From NCBI GenBank assembly GCA_016293225.1, contig JAEDEQ010000037.1, positions 1-18,576 on the forward strand: 18,576 bases of DNA, read 5' to 3'. Every line of letters starts with the position of its first letter. The stretch's first letter is position 1. Below the pieces are notes generated by a model. The model saw nothing but the letters and a program-made list of their open reading frames with translations, made no database searches and was not told where the DNA came from. Both the position numbers and the translations under genes were made by a program. Below are positions 13,516 through 18,576 of the stretch, piece after piece. This stretch comes from Clostridiaceae bacterium. Lineage in GTDB: Bacteria; Bacillota; Clostridia; Oscillospirales; Acutalibacteraceae.

Positions 13516-13545
13516 TTGACTTTTGAAAGCGGTTTGTGGTATCAT
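13516..13545 (+). promoter_or_regulatory. SigmaA-type promoter of rpoB-rpoC with an overlapping inverted repeat
   Basis: TTGACT at 13516-13521 and TATCAT at 13540-13545 are 18 bases apart. The -35 box lies in the loop of a 7-bp inverted repeat (AAACCGC at 13509-13515, GCGGTTT at 13529-13535). That places symmetric half-sites on both sides of the -35, as expected of an operator or of DNA that could extrude a cruciform. Transcription would start near 13552, leaving a leader of about 155 bases. Confidence 0.7.
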
Positions 13546-13570
13546 GTCAGAACATATTATGCGAAAATGC

Positions 13571-13614
13571 GCAATAATGCTTTTTATCTTCCAAGAGCAT
13601 GATAGCATTATTGC
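13571..13614 (+). promoter_or_regulatory. Hairpin in the rpoB leader
   Basis: GCAATAATGC at 13571-13580 and GCATTATTGC at 13605-13614 form a perfect 10-bp stem with a 24-base loop, inside the untranslated leader of rpoB. The bases after it (CGAAAAAAG) are not a T-run, so it is not a terminator. It may stabilise the mRNA or bind a regulator. Confidence 0.55.
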
Positions 13615-13706
13615 CGAAAAAAGTCAATAGATTTTTGCAATATTCTGTGCCCGAACGCACAGCGCATGCCGCGAAAGGCAAATTAAAAACGTGGAGTGAT
13701 AAGCGA

Positions 13707-16700
13707 ATGGTCAATGTTACCGATGTAAAACTCGGAACCAATACTCGAAAGAGCTTTGGTAAAATTCAGGAAGTTATGAAGATGCCGAACCTCATTCAGG
13801 TTCAGAAGGATTCTTACAGATGGTTCCTTGAAACCGGTCTTAAGGAGGTTCTCAGAGACGTTGAGGATATCACCGATTTCAGCGGAAACCTCAGCCTCAG
13901 CTTCGTTGACTACAGAATGGAGAAAAAGGCTAAATATTCCGTCAGGGAATGCAAGGAACGCGACGCAACATATTCCGCGCCCATGCGCGTTACCGCAAGA
14001 CTTTACAACAAGGAGACAGGCGAGGTCAAGGAGAGCGAGGTCTATATGGGCGACTTCCCGCTCATGACCGACAGCGGCACCTTCATCATCAACGGTGCGG
14101 AGCGCGTTATTGTTTCCCAGCTTGTCCGTTCGCCCGGCGTTTATTACGGCATGACCCACAACGTTACGGGTAAAAAGCTTTTCACAACGACCATAATTCC
14201 CAACCGCGGCGCATGGCTCGAATACGAAACCGACCAGAATGACCTTTTCTATGTCCGCATTGATAAAAACAGAAAAATCCCCATCACCACGTTTATCCGC
14301 GCCCTCGGACTTAACACCAACAACGATATCCGCGAGTTCTTCGGCAATGACGAAAGAATTGAGGCTACCTTTGAAAAGGATTCAACCAGAAACACGGAGG
14401 AAGCCCTTATCGAGGTTTACAAAAAGCTCCGTCCCGGCGAGCCTCCCACACTCTCAAGCGCGCAGAGTCACCTTGAAGGTCTTTTCTTTGATGACCACCG
14501 CTATGACCTTTCAAGAGTCGGCCGCTATAAATACAACAAAAAGCTTTCTCTCTTTGACCGTATCCGCGGTCTGAAGCTTGCCGCTCCCATTGTTAACGAA
14601 CAGACCGGCGAAATTATTGCCGAAGAGGGCGAGCTGATTACCAAGGAACGTGCAAATGAGATTGTTCAGTCCGGAGCAAAGGTGGCTTACGTCCTTGTTG
14701 AAGGACGCGACGAGCCCGTCAAGGTCATCTCGAACCAGATGGTGGATATAAAGCCCTATCTTCCCGAGTTCACAAAGGAGGAGCTGTGCGATATCGGCAT
14801 CAACGAAAATGTTCGCTATACCGTTCTCATGGACATCCTCCCCTCCCTTGAGGGTCTGAGCAAGGAGGAAAAGCTTGCTTTGCTTGAAAGCAAAGCAACC
14901 GAGCTTATTCCTAAGCACATCATTATCGACGATATCTTTGCTTCTATCAACTATCTTAACTGCCTTGCAAACGGCGTCGGCAGCGCCGATGACATCGACC
15001 ACCTCGGAAACAGACGTATCCGCTCGGTCGGCGAGCTTTTGCAGAATCAGTTCAGAGTCGGCTTTTCAAGAATGGAAAGAGTCGTTAAGGAAAGAATGAC
15101 CCTTCAGGCTCAGGAGCCTGAAAAGGTCACTCCGCAGGCTCTTATCAATACCCGTCCCGTCATTGCGGCCGTCAGAGAGTTCTTCGGTTCATCTCCGCTG
15201 TCGCAGTTCATGGATCAGAACAACCCCCTTGCCGAGCTTACTCACAAGCGCCGTCTTTCGGCTCTCGGCCCCGGCGGACTTTCAAGAGACCGCGCCGGAT
15301 TTGAAGTCCGCGACGTTCATTACTCCCATTACGGAAGAATGTGCCCGATCGAGACTCCTGAAGGTCCCAACATCGGTCTTATCTCCTATCTTGCAACTTT
15401 CGCAAGAATCAACGAATACGGCTTTATCGAAGCCCCGTTCCGCCCGGTTGACAAGGAAACCGGCAGAGTTCTTGATACCTATGAATACATGACCGCAGAC
15501 GTTGAGGACGAATACACCGTTGCTCAGGCTAATGAACCGCTTGACGAGGAAGGCCACTTCATGAGGAGAAAGGTCAACGCCCGTCACCGCGACGAGTTCC
15601 TTGAAATTGAACCGTCAAGGGTCGATTACATGGACGTTTCACCCAAGATGGTTGTCTCCGTTGCAACCGCGCTCATTCCGTTCCTTGAAAACGATGACGC
15701 AAACCGTGCCCTCATGGGTTCAAACATGCAGCGTCAGGCAGTACCGCTTCTTACCTGCGATTCACCGATGGTCGGAACCGGTATGGAATATAAAGCCGCA
15801 ACCGACTCCGGCGTCTGCGTTCTTGCAAGAAAAGCCGGTAAGGTTATCTATGTCAGCGCAGACAGAGTTGACGTCCTCGGCGAGGACAATGTTGTTGAAA
15901 GCTACAACCTCATCAAATTCATGCGCTCCAACCAGGGCACCTGCATCAATCAGCGTCCGGTGGTTTCCGTTGGAGATTTCATTGAAGAAGGTCAGGTTGT
16001 TGCAGACGGTCCCGCAACCGACCACGGCGAGCTCAGCCTCGGCAAAAATGCTCTCATCGGCTTCATGACCTGGGAGGGCTACAACTACGAGGACGCCGTT
16101 CTTATCAACGAAAAGCTTGTCAGAGACGATGTTTACACATCTATCCACATTGAAAAATATGAGCTTGAGGCACGCGACACCAAGCTCGGACCCGAAGAAA
16201 TTACCAACGACATTCCGAATGTCGGCGACGCACTCAAGGATCTTGACGAAAGAGGTATTATCCGCGTCGGCGCAGAGGTTCACTCCGGCGATATCCTCGT
16301 CGGAAAGGTTACACCCAAGGGCGAAACCGAGCTCACAGCCGAGGAAAGACTTCTCCGTGCAATCTTCGGCGAAAAGGCAAGGGAAGTCAGGGACACCTCC
16401 CTGCGCGTTCCCCACGGCGAATACGGAATTGTTGTTAAGGTTGAGGAATTCACCCGCGAAAACAGCGATGAACTCAACCCCGGCGTAAACAAGGTTGTCC
16501 GCTGCTACATTGCCCAGAAGAGAAAGCTTCAGGTCGGCGATAAGATGGCGGGCCGCCACGGAAACAAGGGCGTTGTTTCAAGAATTCTTCCGCAGGAGGA
16601 TATGCCCTTCCTTGAGGACGGCACTCCGCTTGACATCGTGCTTAACCCCCTCGGCGTTCCCTCGCGTATGAACATCGGTCAGGTTCTTGAGGTTCACCTC

Positions 16701-17540
16701 GGCTTTGCCTGCCGCGAGCTTGGCTGGAAGATTATGACTCCCGTCTTTGACGGCGCTCATGAGGACGACATCAGAGCCGCCCTTGAAGAAGCCGGCCTTT
16801 CCACCAACGGCAAATCGACCCTTATCGACGGACGCACCGGCGAAAAATTTGACGAAGACGTCACGGTCGGCGTTATGTACTTCCTCAAGCTGCACCACCT
16901 TGTTGACGACAAGATGCATGCGCGTTCAACCGGCCCGTATTCACTCGTTACCCAGCAGCCCCTCGGCGGTAAGGCGCAGTTCGGCGGCCAGCGTTTCGGT
17001 GAAATGGAGGTATGGGCACTTGAAGCTTACGGCGCAGCCTACACTCTTCAGGAAATTCTTACCGTTAAATCGGACGACGTTGTCGGCCGCGTAAAAACAT
17101 ACGAGGCCATTGTCAACGGCGAAAATATTCCGAAAGCCGGCGTTCCCGAATCGTTCAAGGTTCTCATTAAGGAGCTGCAGTCGCTCGGACTTGACATTAA
17201 GGTGCTTGACGCGGACGAAAACGAGATTGACCTCAAGCAGAACATTGACGGCGACGAGGGTGTTTCCCTGCACAAATTCCGCAGGCAAACAGAAGAGCCC
17301 GAACAGCCCATGAGCGACGAGGAGCTTGTCGAAGATGACTCCGAAATTGAGGACAATGATGAGCTTGACTTTGACTTCGATCCGGACGATGAGGACGGCA
17401 ACTGTGAAGAAGAGCTTGACGATGATGAAAATGAAGAAGAGAAGCCCTTTGATTACAACGAATTTTTCAACGAGATTAACCCGACGGTCAATGACGCGGG
17501 CTATGATTCCGGTTTTGTTCCGGACAGCGAAGATATGTGA
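13707..17540 (+). CDS. rpoB: DNA-directed RNA polymerase subunit beta, 1277 aa
   Basis: The beta subunit forms one half of the polymerase active-site cleft and the rifamycin pocket. I start it at the ATG at 13707, where MPNLIQVQKDSYRWFLETGL soon follows as in all Firmicutes; GGAG lies ten bases before, and the in-frame ATG at 13599 lies in the leader hairpin region. The rifampicin region SSPLSQFMDQNNP (495-507) continues with His513 and Ser518, so Asp503, His513 and Ser518 all carry the residues found in sensitive enzymes. Further landmarks are ETPEGPNIGLI, GYNYEDAVLI, VGDKMAGRHGNKG and the C-terminal GEMEVWALEAYGAA. The protein is about 80 residues longer than the Bacillus subtilis protein. 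The excess is a C-terminal tail from about residue 1202, of which 28 of the first 44 residues are Asp or Glu. It has its own promoter and is followed 58 bases later by rpoC. Confidence 0.98.
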   Translation: MVNVTDVKLGTNTRKSFGKIQEVMKMPNLIQVQKDSYRWFLETGLKEVLRDVEDITDFSGNLSLSFVDYRMEKKAKYSVRECKERDATYSAPMRVTARLYNKETGEVKESEVYMGDFPLMTDSGTFIINGAERVIVSQLVRSPGVYYGMTHNVTGKKLFTTTIIPNRGAWLEYETDQNDLFYVRIDKNRKIPITTFIRALGLNTNNDIREFFGNDERIEATFEKDSTRNTEEALIEVYKKLRPGEPPTLSSAQSHLEGLFFDDHRYDLSRVGRYKYNKKLSLFDRIRGLKLAAPIVNEQTGEIIAEEGELITKERANEIVQSGAKVAYVLVEGRDEPVKVISNQMVDIKPYLPEFTKEELCDIGINENVRYTVLMDILPSLEGLSKEEKLALLESKATELIPKHIIIDDIFASINYLNCLANGVGSADDIDHLGNRRIRSVGELLQNQFRVGFSRMERVVKERMTLQAQEPEKVTPQALINTRPVIAAVREFFGSSPLSQFMDQNNPLAELTHKRRLSALGPGGLSRDRAGFEVRDVHYSHYGRMCPIETPEGPNIGLISYLATFARINEYGFIEAPFRPVDKETGRVLDTYEYMTADVEDEYTVAQANEPLDEEGHFMRRKVNARHRDEFLEIEPSRVDYMDVSPKMVVSVATALIPFLENDDANRALMGSNMQRQAVPLLTCDSPMVGTGMEYKAATDSGVCVLARKAGKVIYVSADRVDVLGEDNVVESYNLIKFMRSNQGTCINQRPVVSVGDFIEEGQVVADGPATDHGELSLGKNALIGFMTWEGYNYEDAVLINEKLVRDDVYTSIHIEKYELEARDTKLGPEEITNDIPNVGDALKDLDERGIIRVGAEVHSGDILVGKVTPKGETELTAEERLLRAIFGEKAREVRDTSLRVPHGEYGIVVKVEEFTRENSDELNPGVNKVVRCYIAQKRKLQVGDKMAGRHGNKGVVSRILPQEDMPFLEDGTPLDIVLNPLGVPSRMNIGQVLEVHLGFACRELGWKIMTPVFDGAHEDDIRAALEEAGLSTNGKSTLIDGRTGEKFDEDVTVGVMYFLKLHHLVDDKMHARSTGPYSLVTQQPLGGKAQFGGQRFGEMEVWALEAYGAAYTLQEILTVKSDDVVGRVKTYEAIVNGENIPKAGVPESFKVLIKELQSLGLDIKVLDADENEIDLKQNIDGDEGVSLHKFRRQTEEPEQPMSDEELVEDDSEIEDNDELDFDFDPDDEDGNCEEELDDDENEEEKPFDYNEFFNEINPTVNDAGYDSGFVPDSEDM

Positions 17541-17598
17541 TCGAACGTAAAACTTTCTCAGAACAAATTTTAACAACGAAAGGGCTGACTTAAAATAT

Positions 17599-18576
17599 AT
17601 GGAAAATATTACCTTTGAATCAATAAAAATCGGTCTTGCTTCACCCGACAAAATCAGAGAATGGTCATACGGCGAGGTCACAAAGCCCGAGACTATCAAT
17701 TACCGCACCCTCAAGCCCGAAAACGACGGTCTTTTCTGCGAAAAAATCTTCGGACCGCTCAAGGACTGGGAGTGCCACTGCGGCCGCTATAAGCGTATCC
17801 GCCACAAGGGCAAGATCTGCGAGCGCTGCCACGTTGAGATTACAAAGGCAAAGGTTCGCCGCGAGCGTATGGGTCACATTGAGCTTGCAACCCCCGTTTC
17901 CCATATCTGGTATTTCAAGGGTATTCCCTCAAGAATCGGACTCATGATAGATATGTCTCCGAGAGATCTTGAAAGAGTTCTCTATTTTGCCGCATATGTT
18001 GTTATTGATCCCGGCACGGTTCCCAATGTTAAAAAGTGCCAGGTCATCACCGAAAAGCAGTATGAGGACATTAAGGAATACTACTATAACGATGAAACCT
18101 TCCGCGTCGGAATGGGCGCCGAGGCTATCAAGGAGCTGCTGTGCGAAATTGACATTGACGCCCTTGACAGCGAGCTGCGCGAAGCGCTTGAAACCGCAAC
18201 CGGCCAGAAAAAGTCAAAAATTCTCAAGCGCCTTGAGGTTGTTGAAGCCTTCAAAAACTCCGGCAACCGCCCCGAATGGATGATTCTTGACGTTGTTCCG
18301 GTCATTCCGCCGGATCTGCGTCCTATGGTTCAGCTGGACGGCGGACGCTTTGCAACGAGCGACCTCAACGACCTCTACCGCCGCGTTATCAACCGCAACA
18401 ACCGCCTTAAAAAGCTGCTTGATCTCGGCGCGCCGAGCATCATTATCCGCAACGAAAAAAGAATGCTTCAGGAATCCGTTGACGCCCTCATCGACAACGG
18501 CCGCCGCGGACGCCCCGTCACCGGCCCGAACAACCGCCCGCTCAAGTCGCTTTCCGATATGCTCAAAGGTAAGCAG
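17599..18576 (+). CDS. rpoC: DNA-directed RNA polymerase subunit beta', N-terminal part (326 codons)
   Basis: The beta' subunit carries the clamp and the catalytic magnesium site. The visible part starts MENITFESIKIGLASPDKIR, the standard Firmicutes N terminus. The first zinc site is present as Cys59, Cys61, Cys74 and Cys77 (CHCGRYKR, then CERC). Further on come ILDVVPVIPPDLRPMVQLDG and the lid/rudder segment ending KSLSDMLKGKQ, just before the expected GRFRQNLLGKR. The catalytic NADFDGD is beyond the window edge. The frame is open to the last base, so the gene is truncated by the window and not by mutation. The ribosome site (AAAGGG) is about 14 bases from the ATG, rather far. It shares the rpoB transcript. 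Confidence 0.97.
   Translation, partial: MENITFESIKIGLASPDKIREWSYGEVTKPETINYRTLKPENDGLFCEKIFGPLKDWECHCGRYKRIRHKGKICERCHVEITKAKVRRERMGHIELATPVSHIWYFKGIPSRIGLMIDMSPRDLERVLYFAAYVVIDPGTVPNVKKCQVITEKQYEDIKEYYYNDETFRVGMGAEAIKELLCEIDIDALDSELREALETATGQKKSKILKRLEVVEAFKNSGNRPEWMILDVVPVIPPDLRPMVQLDGGRFATSDLNDLYRRVINRNNRLKKLLDLGAPSIIIRNEKRMLQESVDALIDNGRRGRPVTGPNNRPLKSLSDMLKGKQ

Noticed and set aside
13599..13706. Upstream in-frame extension of rpoB (36 codons)
   Set aside because: The extra residues are not like any RpoB N terminus, they overlap the leader hairpin, and the ATG at 13707 has a ribosome site and the expected family start.
15762..17699. Long minus-strand frames (265 and 252 codons) inside rpoB
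   Set aside because: They are antisense shadows of rpoB created by its codon bias. The plus-strand protein is conserved throughout.

Overview
The window looks like chromosomal DNA from a member of the Clostridia (Bacillota). The reasons are clostridial-type RpoB and RpoC sequences, purine-rich Shine-Dalgarno sites before most genes, TTGACN / TATNAT promoters, simple hairpin-plus-T-run terminators, and several secreted proteins with Lys-Lys-hydrophobic signal peptides. A gut Oscillospirales-like host is plausible but cannot be proved from the sequence alone.

Layout. (a) 1-1370 is AT-rich and poor in intact genes. It holds one apparently intact membrane-anchored protein gene (470-1021, minus) among short coding-like fragments, two of which read through only with a frameshift, plus two terminators. 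(b) 1418-4157 is a single-gene unit: promoter, a large secreted protein (Big_2 Ig-like domain plus a helix-rich domain recalling alpha/alpha-toroid glycosidases), terminator. (c) 4187-5277 is a minus-strand unit with a good promoter, a leader containing a hairpin and a short overlapping reading frame, and a membrane-anchored lipoprotein-like protein made of two similar halves. (d) 10819 down to 5521 is a five-gene minus-strand operon with a promoter, tight spacing and a terminator: FAD-dependent oxidoreductase of geranylgeranyl-reductase type, polyprenyl-phosphate hexose-1-phosphate transferase, short-chain dehydrogenase, CPBP membrane protease, and tRNA adenosine deaminase (tadA). (e) 11090-11308 is a small plus-strand zinc-ribbon protein, divergent from the operon. 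(f) 13078 down to 11363 is a secreted alpha/beta hydrolase of the LCAT type with Cys in place of the usual nucleophile Ser, followed by its terminator. (g) 13509-18576 is rpoB, with its own promoter and a structured leader, and the first 326 codons of rpoC, which runs off the right edge.

How the genes fit together. rpoB-rpoC encode the two large RNA polymerase subunits and form their own transcription unit; no rplKAJL genes lie directly upstream, where many Firmicutes have them. The first three genes of the five-gene operon suggest making or modifying a polyprenyl-linked glycan or lipid at the membrane; tadA is probably a passenger translated by coupling to the CPBP gene. The three envelope-directed or exported proteins in (b), (c) and (f) are probably independent accessory functions.

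I found no CRISPR array, tRNA, rRNA, insertion sequence, prophage or defence cassette. The best leads are the Cys-substituted LCAT-like hydrolase, the reductase/phosphoglycosyltransferase/SDR operon, the long acidic tail of RpoB, and the structured leaders. None of these amounts to clear proof of a new system.
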